Of a DNA stretch of 64,000 nt, positions 15,250-23,409 are shown piece after piece. This DNA comes from Sphingomonas endolithica (GTDB lineage: Bacteria > Pseudomonadota > Alphaproteobacteria > Sphingomonadales > Sphingomonadaceae), in the NCBI RefSeq assembly GCF_025231525.1, contig NZ_CP103057.1:3916501-3980500 (forward strand), written 5' to 3'. Numbering within the stretch: position 1 is the stretch's first letter; the number at the start of each line of letters is the position of its first letter. Under the pieces are notes generated by a model. That model was not told the origin of the DNA. It saw only the letters and a program-made list of their open reading frames with translations, and searched no databases. The translations under genes and the position numbers were made by a program.

Positions 15250-17025
15250 TCAAGCCGCGATATCGTAAGGCTTGATATCCCCGCTCAGATACAAGTTCCG
15301 CGCCTTCGCCCGGCTGAGCTTGCCGGAGCTCGTCCGCGGCAGGGTACGGGGGGGGATGAGTTCGATCACGCAGTTCATGCCCGTCACCGATCGCACGCGT
15401 TCGCGGATTTCCTCGCGCAGGCGGATGCGTTCGGCGTCGTCGGAGCTGCGGCATTGGACCAGCACGGCTGGCGTTTCCTCGCCGCCGGGGGTGGTGATCG
15501 CAAAGGCGGCGATGTCGCCGGCCTTGAAGCCGGGCAATTGTTCGACCGCCCATTCGATGTCCTGCGGCCAGTGATTGCGGCCGTTGACAATGATCATGTC
15601 CTTGGCGCGACCGACGATGTAGATGTAGCCGTCGCTGAGATAGCCCATGTCGCCGGTGTCGAGCCAGACGCACCCGCTCGAATCGGGGGTCATGCACGCG
15701 GCGGTGGCCGCTTCGTCGCGGAAATAGCCGACCATCAGCGACGGGCCGGCGCACCATACCTTGCCGATCGCGCGCTCGGGCAGGGGAGTGCCGTCTTCCT
15801 CGCGGATCTCGATCGTCATGTCGCGCGCGGGTTTGCCGCAATTGACGATCGCGCGGAACCGCTGCGGGCGGTCCTGGCCGGCGGCGACGCCCGAGAGTTG
15901 CGTTTCCTCGACCAGTTCGACGCGGATGCCTTCGCCCGGTGGCATGATCGACACCGCCAGCGTCGCCTCGGCCAGGCCATAGCTTGGCAGGAAGGCGCTG
16001 GCCTGGAACCCGGCATCGGCGAAGGCGTCGACGAAGCTCTGCATCACGTCCGGGCGGATCATGTCGGCGCCATTGCCGGCGACGCGCCAGCGCGACAGGT
16101 CGAACCGCTCGCTGGCCTTGGTCTGCGAGGACATGCGGCGCGCGCAGATATCGTAGCCGAAGGTCGGCGAGTAGGAGAGCGTGGTGCCCGTGTTGCGGCT
16201 GATCAGGTCGAGCCAGGCGAGCGGCCGGCGCGCGAAATCCTCGGTCTTGAGGTAATCGGTCGAGACCTGGTTGGCGACCGGTGAGAGGAAGCAGCCGACC
16301 AGCCCCATGTCATGATACCAGGGCAGCCAGGAGACGCAGCGGTCGGTGTCGACCACTTCCATGCCGTGGCTGTGCGCGGCGAGATTGTTGAGCAGCGCGT
16401 GGTGCGTGATGGCGACACCGTGCGGGAAGCGGGTCGAGCCGCTGGAATATTGCAGATAGGCGATGTCGTCGCCGCGCGCCTGGGGCAGCGTTGCCTCGGG
16501 TGCGTCGCGCGAGCCGAGTTCAGACCAGTCCACGCCCTCTACCCCGGCATGGTGCGCGGCGGCGCCGGCCATCTCGGCGAGTTCTGGGGGATAGACCAGC
16601 ATCGTCGGATCGCAGCTCGACAGCTGCACGCGCAGCTGTTCAATATACGAATCCTTGCCGCCGAACGAGGTCGGCAGTGGCAATGGCACCGGCCATGCGC
16701 CGGCGTACACCACGCCGAAGAACAAGGCGGCGAATTCCGGCCCCGTCTCCGCAACCAACGCGATGCGGTCTTCGGGCAACACACCCGCATCGATCAGGCG
16801 GCGCGCCATGGCCAGCGCTTCGTCACGCATCTCGCGGAACGGATAAGCGCGGGTCAGCGTGCCGCGCGCATCATGAAAGTTGAGGCCCCGCTCGCCGCTC
16901 GCGGCATAATCCAGTGCTGCGCCCAGGGTCTCGAAATCGGCAAAGCGCCGCGGCAATGCGTCACCTGTCGGGGTGGCCTCGATCGCCGAAATTCCACTAT
17001 TCTGCTGCAAACCGTTCTTCGTCAT
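15250..17025 (-). CDS. Fatty acyl-AMP ligase
   Basis: The 591-residue product is a full-length adenylate-forming enzyme of the FAAL class. The ATP loop reads YLQYSSGSTRFPHG, followed by LPWYHDMGLVG and FLPSYGLAEATLAVS, all typical of FAALs rather than acyl-CoA ligases. The last 110 residues form the C-terminal lid (DTGDMGYLSDGYIYIVGRAKD, then SSGKLSRAKARNLYLSG). FAALs activate fatty acids as acyl adenylates and pass them to an acyl carrier protein. In sphingomonads and Caulobacter a related ligase belongs to sphingolipid synthesis, but no carrier protein or serine palmitoyltransferase gene is adjacent, so that role is only a possibility. Confidence 0.85.
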   Translation of the reverse strand: MTKNGLQQNSGISAIEATPTGDALPRRFADFETLGAALDYAASGERGLNFHDARGTLTRAYPFREMRDEALAMARRLIDAGVLPEDRIALVAETGPEFAALFFGVVYAGAWPVPLPLPTSFGGKDSYIEQLRVQLSSCDPTMLVYPPELAEMAGAAAHHAGVEGVDWSELGSRDAPEATLPQARGDDIAYLQYSSGSTRFPHGVAITHHALLNNLAAHSHGMEVVDTDRCVSWLPWYHDMGLVGCFLSPVANQVSTDYLKTEDFARRPLAWLDLISRNTGTTLSYSPTFGYDICARRMSSQTKASERFDLSRWRVAGNGADMIRPDVMQSFVDAFADAGFQASAFLPSYGLAEATLAVSIMPPGEGIRVELVEETQLSGVAAGQDRPQRFRAIVNCGKPARDMTIEIREEDGTPLPERAIGKVWCAGPSLMVGYFRDEAATAACMTPDSSGCVWLDTGDMGYLSDGYIYIVGRAKDMIIVNGRNHWPQDIEWAVEQLPGFKAGDIAAFAITTPGGEETPAVLVQCRSSDDAERIRLREEIRERVRSVTGMNCVIELIPPRTLPRTSSGKLSRAKARNLYLSGDIKPYDIAA

Positions 17026-17091
17026 CGTTCGTGCCCTAGATGGCGGCCATCAGCCATTCCACTGGAAACGTACCGCGTACGATCCACCAAC

Positions 17092-17106
17092 GTTCAAAAT
17101 CCGTTG
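17092..17106 (+). promoter_or_regulatory. Possible near-consensus SOS box upstream of recX
   Basis: GTTC-AAAATCC-GTTG differs by one base from the alphaproteobacterial LexA site GTTC-N7-GTTC. It lies 24 bases before the recX start. One mismatch in eight makes a chance match possible. Confidence 0.3.
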
Positions 17107-17129
17107 CGACTGTGGCACAATGATGGCGC

Positions 17130-17726
17130 ATGACGCGACACGATCCCAAAGCCGACGGCCGCGCCGATACGAACGGCCGCTCAGATGCCCGTTCCTCGCG
17201 CAAGGAGCGTCGCCCGATCCCGCCGTTGGATGCGGCTGCGCTGGAACGGTTGGCATTGCGATATGTCGAGCGCTTTGCAACCACGCGGTTGCGATTGGCG
17301 ACCTACCTGACACGCAAGATCCGGGAGCGGGGGTGGGAAGGGGAGCCGTCCGATCCCGCTGCGCTCGCGGACAAGCTGGCGGAGCTCGGCTATATCGATG
17401 ATCGCGCGTTCGGCGAGGCGCGAGCGAGCGCTATGGCGCGGCGTGGGCTGGGCAAACGCCGCGTCGTCGGTGCTTTTCGCGAGGCAGGAATCGGCGAGGA
17501 GGATGCCGAGGCGCTGGCTCCTGCAATCGAGGATCGCGCACTGGCAACGGCGCTCAACTTTGCCCGGCGCAAGCGGATCGGCCCATTTGCCGCCGAGCCG
17601 GCGGAGCGGCCGCAGCGCGAAAAGCAGATCGGGGCGATGATCCGGGCTGGGCATGATTTTACGCTGTCGCGCCGGATCGCCAGCATGGCGCCGGGTGACG
17701 ATATCGGTACATTATGCGCTGAATAG
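17130..17726 (+). CDS. recX: Regulatory protein RecX
   Basis: The 198-residue product has the RecX three-helix repeats: ALRYVERFATTRLRLATYL, LAELGYIDDRAFGEARASAM and RGLGKRRVVGAFREAGI. RecX binds along RecA filaments and inhibits recombinase and coprotease activity. A basic extension of about 30 residues precedes the domain. It is divergent from the acyl-AMP ligase gene and is not next to recA here. Confidence 0.82.
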   Translation: MTRHDPKADGRADTNGRSDARSSRKERRPIPPLDAAALERLALRYVERFATTRLRLATYLTRKIRERGWEGEPSDPAALADKLAELGYIDDRAFGEARASAMARRGLGKRRVVGAFREAGIGEEDAEALAPAIEDRALATALNFARRKRIGPFAAEPAERPQREKQIGAMIRAGHDFTLSRRIASMAPGDDIGTLCAE

Positions 17727-17788
17727 CGCCAGGATTGATCTGTCTCTCCTTAAATCTAGCGTGTATGAGGCGGCGCGGGGGATTTGAC

Positions 17789-18400
17789 ATGCGCATAGAC
17801 ACGGAACCGGCTGTTGATGGGTGGGATGACGGGGGGGCTGGCCCCGCTTCTCCGACAGCGGATTCCGTGGCCGGCGAGGCGGTATTTGCCGGTACGCTGA
17901 AATGGTTCGATGTGACGCGGGGGTTCGGCTTCATCGTTGCCGACGATCCTGCGATCGGCGACATACTGGTGCATTTTTCCGTCCTTCAGCCGCATGGCCG
18001 GCGCAGCTTGCCGGAAGGAGCGCGGCTCGAATGCGTGGCAGTCATGCGGGATCGCGGTCTGCAGGCAAGCGAGATACTGTCGATCGACCTGACCAACGCC
18101 GTCGATCCGCCGCAACGCGCGCGCTCGTCCATCGACCGGATCGACCCGGCGGCGCTGATCGACGAGGCTGGCCCGTTCGAGCCAGTGCACGTCAAATGGT
18201 TCAACCGCCTGAAAGGTTATGGTTTCCTGGTGCGCGAGAGTGATTTTGCGGATATCTTCGTGCACATGGAAACGCTGCGCCGGGCGGGAGTGATCGAGGT
18301 CGATCCCGATCAAAGGCTGCGGGCGCGGATCGTTTCGGGTCAGAAGGGCCCGCTCGCTGTCGAGATCGAGGAGGATCGCCGTCATGATCGCAGCGACTAA
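17789..18400 (+). CDS. Double cold-shock-domain protein
   Basis: The 203-residue product holds two cold-shock domains. The first has KWFDVTRGFGFIV and DILVHFSVL at about residues 31-95; the second has KWFNRLKGYGFLV and DIFVHMETL at about 134-200. Both RNP1 and RNP2 nucleic-acid-binding motifs are intact. Alphaproteobacteria often carry such tandem proteins, presumed RNA chaperones. The ATG at 17789 follows a GGGG stretch at a good distance and is preferred; an ATG at 17765 and a TTG at 17735 are in frame but lack a ribosome-binding site. The end overlaps the DUF192 gene by 17 bases. Confidence 0.85.
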   Translation: MRIDTEPAVDGWDDGGAGPASPTADSVAGEAVFAGTLKWFDVTRGFGFIVADDPAIGDILVHFSVLQPHGRRSLPEGARLECVAVMRDRGLQASEILSIDLTNAVDPPQRARSSIDRIDPAALIDEAGPFEPVHVKWFNRLKGYGFLVRESDFADIFVHMETLRRAGVIEVDPDQRLRARIVSGQKGPLAVEIEEDRRHDRSD

Positions 18401-18899
18401 GGCGGCCGTTGCGGCCTTGCTGGTGCTGGGCATCGGCGGTGGGGCGCTGGTGGCGACCGGCACGATCCCGGGCCTGGCCAGCGACCCGGTGCAGAAGACA
18501 GACGGCAGGATCGCGCTGACGATCACCAGCACGAACGGTGCGCATGTTTTTTCGGTCGAACTCGCCAAGACCCCGGCCGATCAGGAAAAAGGACTGATGT
18601 TCCGCACCGGCATCCCCAAGGATCAGGGCATGCTCTTCGCGCCCTATCCGGCAGAAGGCGGCGGCCCGCGCGAGGCGAATTTCTGGATGAAGAACACGCC
18701 GAGCAGCCTGGACATCATCTTCATCCGCGCCGACGGCACGATCGCGCGCATCGCCGAGAATACCGTTCCTTTCTCGGAGACGCCGGTGCCCTCGGGCGAG
18801 CCGGTCGCCGCTGTGTTGGAGATCAATGGCGGTCGCGCCAGCGAACTGGGCATTGCCGAGGGGGATAGCGTCACCTGGCCGGGCGGCCCTAAGCGCTGA
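18384..18899 (+). CDS. DUF192 family exported protein
   Basis: The 171-residue product has an N-terminal membrane or signal segment (AAVAALLVLGIGGGALVATG) and then a complete DUF192 domain: VELAKTPADQEKGLMFR, NFWMKNTPSSLDIIFI, then SGEPVAAVLEINGG. The family is a small beta-fold of unknown function, mostly extracytoplasmic, and in alphaproteobacteria is often found after a cold-shock gene as here. The 17-base overlap indicates co-transcription with that gene. Confidence 0.85.
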   Translation: MIAATKAAVAALLVLGIGGGALVATGTIPGLASDPVQKTDGRIALTITSTNGAHVFSVELAKTPADQEKGLMFRTGIPKDQGMLFAPYPAEGGGPREANFWMKNTPSSLDIIFIRADGTIARIAENTVPFSETPVPSGEPVAAVLEINGGRASELGIAEGDSVTWPGGPKR

Positions 18900-18971
18900 A
18901 CGCAGCCGCCTGGCACCATCGGCAATTATGACGCGTTGCCAGAAACCTCCTCTCACGGCTATTGGACGCGC

Positions 18972-19364
18972 ATGGGCATCAATCTCAATCCATTCACCTG
19001 GTGGAACGGCGCCACCATCGGCACCTGGTTCGGTCTGCGCGGCAAGGCGCGGGTCGGCGAGGATTCCCTTGGCAACGTCTATTATCAGGGTGGCAGCGAC
19101 ACCAACGGCAACCCGCGCCGCTGGGTGATCTATAACGGCTCCAACGACGCCAGCCGCGTCGCCCCCGAATGGTTCAGCTGGCTGCACCATCAGGTGGACG
19201 ATCTGCCCGACCGCGGGCTGCCGGCACCGCGCACGTGGGAGAAACCTGCCGTCGCCAACATGACCGGCACGTCGCTCGCCTATCGTCCCGCGGGCGCGTT
19301 GGAAAAGGGCGGCAAGCGCGCCCCTGCTACTGGCGATTACGAAGCCTGGACGCCGGACGCGTGA
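18972..19364 (+). CDS. NADH:ubiquinone oxidoreductase subunit NDUFA12 family
   Basis: The 130-residue product starts at an ATG giving MGINLNPFTWWNGATIGTWF, matching the family N-terminus; an in-frame TTG at 18936 would add 12 residues. The core GNVYYQGGSDTNGNPRRWVIYNG and PEWFSWLHH is typical of this accessory subunit, shared by mitochondria and alphaproteobacterial complex I. It sits on the peripheral arm of complex I. Its stop overlaps the GTG start of the DUF2155 gene by 4 bases, a pairing common in this class. Confidence 0.92.
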   Translation: MGINLNPFTWWNGATIGTWFGLRGKARVGEDSLGNVYYQGGSDTNGNPRRWVIYNGSNDASRVAPEWFSWLHHQVDDLPDRGLPAPRTWEKPAVANMTGTSLAYRPAGALEKGGKRAPATGDYEAWTPDA

Positions 19365-20041
19365 CACGCCGCGACTGGCTCGGCTGGACGGCGCTCGTCG
19401 CCGGCCTGGGCGCGGGGGGGTGGTTCGGATACGATAGCTGGCAGGACAGCAAGGCCGTAGTGGCAAATCGTCCGCAGCCTGACATGCAGACGGCGCTCGA
19501 CGAGGAATTGCCGCAGACGGGCGTCACCAACGTCGATCTTTCCAGCGGTGTCGACCCCTCGTTCGGCGCGACGCCGATGGCGCGCCGTGTTGCGATCCTG
19601 GGTCTGCTCAACAAGCGCAACGGCCTGGCGCGCGAAGTGACCCTGAAGCCCGGACAAGCGGTGCGTGTCGGCGATGTCGTGGTGCGGCTGCGCGCGTGCG
19701 AGCGTACCGCGCCGTGGGAACAGCAGCCTTATACCGGCGCGTTCGTGCAGCTGGACGTTCGCGGACAGGATCGTGCTTGGCGGCGTACTTTTTCCGGCTG
19801 GCTGTACAAGGAACGGCCCGGCCTGAACGTGGTGCTGCACCCAGTCTACGACGTGTGGGTCAAAAGCTGTGCAATGACTTTTCCCGAAGGCGGGCCGAAC
19901 TCCGTCAAGGGCGGTGGATCGACCGAGAATGGCGCGGAGACGCCACGATCGAGCGCGCGGAAATCACCTGCCGCACCCCGCGCGGCGCGCACGCCCGAGC
20001 CGACCGCCTCGTCGACGGCGGACGACAGCAATCCCACGTAA
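19361..20041 (+). CDS. DUF2155 domain-containing protein
   Basis: The 226-residue product starts at a GTG that overlaps the NDUFA12 stop (GTGA). It has an N-terminal membrane segment (WLGWTALVAGLGAGGWFGY) and a DUF2155 domain at about residues 80-165 (ILGLLNKRNGLAREVTLKPG, VRLRACERTAPWEQ, FSGWLYKERPGLNVVLHPVYDVWVKSC). The function is unknown; the domain usually follows NDUFA12 in alphaproteobacteria. The last 65 residues are a low-complexity A/P/S tail whose DNA is antisense to the conserved end of aat, so the tail is probably shaped by the opposite gene. Confidence 0.83.
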   Translation: MTRRDWLGWTALVAGLGAGGWFGYDSWQDSKAVVANRPQPDMQTALDEELPQTGVTNVDLSSGVDPSFGATPMARRVAILGLLNKRNGLAREVTLKPGQAVRVGDVVVRLRACERTAPWEQQPYTGAFVQLDVRGQDRAWRRTFSGWLYKERPGLNVVLHPVYDVWVKSCAMTFPEGGPNSVKGGGSTENGAETPRSSARKSPAAPRAARTPEPTASSTADDSNPT

Positions 20042-20616
20042 GCTTTACGCGAAATCTCCACCGCGCCGAGCGTGGCGAGGTGATCGGTCATGAATTGGCA
20101 ATCGAGCAGTTCGAACCCGCCAACCCGCAACCGGGCGACCAGCCAGGCGATCGCGATCTTTGACGCGTCCCGTGCACGGCTGACCATCGATTCGCCAAAG
20201 AAGGCGCGGCCGAGCGCCAGCCCGTATAATCCGCCGACGAGCGCGTCGCCGTCCCAAACCTCGATCGAATGCGCGAAGCCGAGCTGGTGTAGTTCGTGAT
20301 ACACTTGCTCGATCTGGCCATTGATCCAGGTGTCGGGGCGGTTTTCCGCCGCTTCGGCGCAAAGCGCGATGATCTCGGAAAAGGCCATGTCGGCGGTGAT
20401 CCGGAACCGATCACGGACGAGCGTCTTGCGTAGCGAGGACGCCAGGTGAAAGCGGTCCAACGGCAGGATCGCGCGTCGGCGCGGTTCTACCCAATACACG
20501 CTGTCCGCATCGCGCGCATCGGCCATGGGGAAAACCCCGACGCTATAGGCTCGCAGGACGAGCTGTGCATCGAGCGCTACGACGTCGTACGGTGCGGCTG
20601 ACGGCGTATGCGTCAC
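19846..20616 (-). CDS. aat: Leucyl/phenylalanyl-tRNA--protein transferase
   Basis: The product is 256 residues from a GTG at 20616 that overlaps the ParA stop (GTGA); an ATG at 20646 would add 10 residues and overlap ParA by 34 bases. Family motifs are complete: AYSVGVFPMADA, SVYWVEPRRRAILPL, INGQIEQVYHELHQLGFAHS, GGLYGLALGRAFFGESM and DCQFMTDHLATLG. The enzyme attaches Leu or Phe from aminoacyl-tRNA to proteins starting with Arg or Lys, marking them for ClpS/ClpAP. Its last 196 bases overlap the DUF2155 gene on the other strand, yet still encode the usual end SGKVIAQLLTHTS. Confidence 0.92.
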   Translation of the reverse strand: MTHTPSAAPYDVVALDAQLVLRAYSVGVFPMADARDADSVYWVEPRRRAILPLDRFHLASSLRKTLVRDRFRITADMAFSEIIALCAEAAENRPDTWINGQIEQVYHELHQLGFAHSIEVWDGDALVGGLYGLALGRAFFGESMVSRARDASKIAIAWLVARLRVGGFELLDCQFMTDHLATLGAVEISRKAYVGLLSSAVDEAVGSGVRAARGAAGDFRALDRGVSAPFSVDPPPLTEFGPPSGKVIAQLLTHTS

Positions 20617-21326
20617 GTCGCCAGGCGGCGTTCGATTGCCTGCCACAACATGGCGAAGCCCTGCGCGGCGGCCGATCGGCCGGCAAAGCTGGCGACCGGC
20701 GCACGACGGACCGTCATCGCCTCCACCGTGCTCGCCATGGGAATGACCTGCCAGTCAGGGTGTCGGGCCAATGCCTCGGCGTGCAGCTTGCGGCGGCGAT
20801 CGACCATCGAATGCACCGGCAGGATCACAGCCTTGCCATCATGGTGCTTCATCACCTCGGCCAAGGCGCGTTCGGACAGCGGCGAAGGGATGACTGGCAC
20901 GACGATCACGTCGGCGGCATGCATGATCTGGTCGCTCGTCCGGGTCAGGCCCGGCGGGCAATCGAGCAGGATCCGGTCGAACGCACCGCCCAGGCCGGTC
21001 AGCAATTTCTGCAGCCGTTTTTTCTTGTCGAGTTCGTGCAGCAGCAGATCGAGCCCACGTAGCGACGGATCGGCCGGCAGCAGGGCGAGCCGGTCGATCG
21101 CAGTATGGCGGATGAGCTTCTGCGGCTCGACGTCCTTGGAGAATACCGATTGCGCCTGCTCCCGCGTGCGGGCGCTGCTGAGCAGGTAAGTGGAGGCAGC
21201 CTGCGGATCGAGATCCCACAGCAAGGTGCGGCGCGACGACAAGGTCGCCGATGCATAGGCCAGGTTTACCGCGATCGTCGTTTTGCCGACGCCGCCTTTC
21301 AGACTGTAGATCGCGATGGTCGCCAT
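20613..21326 (-). CDS. Orphan ParA-family ATPase
   Basis: This 237-residue P-loop ATPase has a deviant Walker A motif with the signature lysine (K10-GGVGKTT), a Walker A' region WDLDPQAAST, and a Walker B region RILLDCPPGL. It lacks the N-terminal HTH of plasmid ParA and no parB gene or parS-like site is adjacent, so it is more likely to position some other cargo than to segregate a replicon. Its stop overlaps the GTG of aat. A terminator belonging to the lipoprotein gene lies just upstream, so the promoter must be within 21327-21360. Confidence 0.82.
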   Translation of the reverse strand: MATIAIYSLKGGVGKTTIAVNLAYASATLSSRRTLLWDLDPQAASTYLLSSARTREQAQSVFSKDVEPQKLIRHTAIDRLALLPADPSLRGLDLLLHELDKKKRLQKLLTGLGGAFDRILLDCPPGLTRTSDQIMHAADVIVVPVIPSPLSERALAEVMKHHDGKAVILPVHSMVDRRRKLHAEALARHPDWQVIPMASTVEAMTVRRAPVASFAGRSAAAQGFAMLWQAIERRLAT

Positions 21327-21360
21327 GGCGGCATGGTGACGCAGCGAAGCCCGGCGCGCA

Positions 21361-21391
21361 AGAAAAAGGCCGGCGGATCGCTCCGCCGGCC
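21361..21391 (-). terminator. Rho-independent terminator of the lipoprotein gene
   Basis: On the minus strand a perfect 10-bp stem, GGCCGGCGGA with TCCGCCGGCC, closes a 4-base loop and runs into TTTTTCT. It is 20 bases after the lipoprotein stop. Confidence 0.88.
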
Positions 21392-21412
21392 GACATGTTC
21401 AGATGCGAAAAA

Positions 21413-21796
21413 TCAGGCCTTGCAGGTCAGCTTGCCCTTGCCCGGCAAAGTCAGCGTCGCGAGCTTCGGCGTGCCGGTCAGTTCATAACCCTCGGCCTTC
21501 AGCGGCTGGCCGGCTTCCTCGGCGGTCAGCTTGGTCGCGGTTCCAGCCTTGTCGGTGCGGACCAAAGCCTGCTTGTCGCCTTCGAAGAAGGTGACGAAAG
21601 CCAAGCTGTTGCCGGGGTTGCACCGGAACGTGACGTCCGCCTTGATCGACGGCGGCAATTCGACCGGGGCAGCGTTGGCGAGCGCTGCGGCCTGCGGGTC
21701 CGGCGCCTGGCTGCTGACCACTTGCGGGTCCTTGTTGTCACAAGCGGAGAGCGCGAGAAGCGCGACCGCGGCGAGGCTGGGGAGGAGCGTTTTCAT
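21413..21796 (-). CDS. Lipoprotein, MliC-like (possible lysozyme inhibitor)
   Basis: The 127-residue product has a lipoprotein signal with lipobox LSAC (Cys19), followed by Asp, and a disordered linker. The C-terminal 70 residues contain two cysteines (TFRCNPG and LTCKA) that bracket a beta-rich stretch, as in the MliC/PliC C-type lysozyme inhibitor fold. The similarity is in pattern rather than strong motifs, so the function is tentative. It is a single-gene unit with its own terminator. Confidence 0.6.
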   Translation of the reverse strand: MKTLLPSLAAVALLALSACDNKDPQVVSSQAPDPQAAALANAAPVELPPSIKADVTFRCNPGNSLAFVTFFEGDKQALVRTDKAGTATKLTAEEAGQPLKAEGYELTGTPKLATLTLPGKGKLTCKA

Positions 21797-21902
21797 GCGC
21801 GCGCTGCTTCGCGCACGCGGAACGGATCGTCAAGCGGCCGAGTAGAAACAATGCGTTTTGGTATGTGCAGCGCAACATTCATGTTGGTTCATTCAGGCCC
21901 GA

Positions 21903-23294
21903 TCATTCGTGGAATTCATCCAGATCGGGAATGCGGCCAAAAGCGATCTTGGTGCCGACGCGATCGATGCGCCCGCCGGATTGCGGCCCAAGGCTGACCG
22001 CATTGCGCCCGAACCGTTCGTTGATCCGATCCATCGCGCGGCTGAGCGACAGCGTGCGCGTCTCACGCGCGAGCGGATCGTCGGGATCGAGCCGCTCGAA
22101 CAAAGATGCCTGCTCGCCCGCCAGCGGCTCGATCTCGGCCAGCGTGACGCCGATCATGCGGATCTGGAAATCGCCCGGCCGCGTGCGTCCGGCAGCGATC
22201 AGGCGCGGAAACAGCAATTCCAGTGCGGCCAGCACGGCAAAACTATCCTGAGTCGCCGCCAGTTTCTGGCTCGCGCGCCAGGTCGATTTGTCATCCTCGA
22301 AGCGGGCATGCAGCACGAGCAGCCGACTGCGGTACGCTTTGCGGCGGAGCCGGCTGGTTGCTTTCAATGCCAGCCGCCGCGCGGTGAGACGGACCGGCTC
22401 TACCCCACGCTTGCCCGGCGACAGCACGTGGCTGTGCCCGATGCTGCGGCTTTGCGTCGGCTTGTCCGGCAGGTCGACGCCGTGAAGCAGGTACCACAGC
22501 CGGTCGCCGTTAGTCCCGCCCCAGGCGGTGCCGGCATCGCGCGGCCGGCGCTCGCACAATTGGCGAATGTCGTTGATGCCATCGCGCGCGAGACGCCGCT
22601 CCATCTTCGCGCCAATGCCGCAGATATCGCGCAGCGGCATGTCGTACAGGCGCTGGGGCAATGTCGCGGCATCCAGCACGACGAGACCGTCCGGCTTCTG
22701 CATGTCGGATGCAAGCTTGGCCAGCAGCCGGTTGGGTGCGATGCCGATGGAACTGGTCAGGCACTCGCCAACATTGGCGAGGATACCGGCCTTGATGCGA
22801 CGGGCTAAAGCGGTGGCGGCGGCGACGCTGTTCTCATTGTCGAGCAGGCGACACGCGACCTCGTCGATCGAACACACCATCGTCACCGGGATTTGGCGCC
22901 AGATCTCCGCTACGATCCGGTCGTGGAACCGGACATATTCCTCGTGCCGTGCGGGCGTAACGATCAGGTCGCGGCACAACCTCTTGGCTTCCCACACCGG
23001 GGTGCCGGTGGAGATGCCGTACCGCTTCGCTTCCACGCTGGCAGCAATGGCAACCGTGGTGTCGCTGTCGATCGGCGCCACCAGCACCGGCTTGCCACGT
23101 AAGGCAGGATCGATCTGCTGCTCGACGCTGGCGAAATAGCTGTTGAGATCGAGGAACAGCCACCGCAGCGGCCGGGGCGGAAGATCGTGCCCGGCGCGCG
23201 AGACGTCGCTCGCCAACCGCTCAGCCGGGGCCGGAGTACCATCGCTCCGACCGTGTTCGGCGTCATGCGCCAGCGACTCGGAACAACACTCCAT
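21903..23294 (-). CDS. Y-family DNA polymerase (translesion, DinB-like)
   Basis: The 463-residue product has the palm motifs of Y-family polymerases: FLDLNSYFASVEQ (catalytic D49, steric-gate region Y53-F54) and SIDE at 142-145 (D144, E145). Fingers, a helix-hairpin-helix (CGIGAKMERRLARDGI) and a little-finger domain follow. EQASLFERLD near the end is a likely beta-clamp-binding motif. Such enzymes copy damaged DNA with low fidelity. A perfect SOS box lies 5 bases upstream of the ATG at 23294. The first 40 residues are not conserved and the box leaves no room for a ribosome-binding site, so the true start may be an internal TTG near residue 27. Confidence 0.88.
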   Translation of the reverse strand: MECCSESLAHDAEHGRSDGTPAPAERLASDVSRAGHDLPPRPLRWLFLDLNSYFASVEQQIDPALRGKPVLVAPIDSDTTVAIAASVEAKRYGISTGTPVWEAKRLCRDLIVTPARHEEYVRFHDRIVAEIWRQIPVTMVCSIDEVACRLLDNENSVAAATALARRIKAGILANVGECLTSSIGIAPNRLLAKLASDMQKPDGLVVLDAATLPQRLYDMPLRDICGIGAKMERRLARDGINDIRQLCERRPRDAGTAWGGTNGDRLWYLLHGVDLPDKPTQSRSIGHSHVLSPGKRGVEPVRLTARRLALKATSRLRRKAYRSRLLVLHARFEDDKSTWRASQKLAATQDSFAVLAALELLFPRLIAAGRTRPGDFQIRMIGVTLAEIEPLAGEQASLFERLDPDDPLARETRTLSLSRAMDRINERFGRNAVSLGPQSGGRIDRVGTKIAFGRIPDLDEFHE

Positions 23295-23298
23295 CTTG

Positions 23299-23313
23299 GA
23301 ACATTAGCAGAAC
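23299..23313 (-). promoter_or_regulatory. SOS box (LexA site) of the Y-family polymerase gene
   Basis: On the minus strand it reads GTTC-TGCTAAT-GTTC, a perfect match to the alphaproteobacterial LexA consensus GTTC-N7-GTTC. It lies immediately before the predicted ATG. The thioesterase gene starts about 100 bases away on the other strand. Confidence 0.8.
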
Positions 23314-23409
23314 GTAATAGTCTGGAACAGGTAAGATCGATTGCCAGCCAGCAACATGAAAACCGTAAAAGTCATCGCGTAGTAACGGTTTACCTGCTAG
23401 GGCCGATGC

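Noticed and set aside
20613..21326. A plasmid partition locus or origin at the ParA gene
   Set aside because: No ParB gene, iterons or replication gene is present; the neighbours are chromosomal housekeeping genes.
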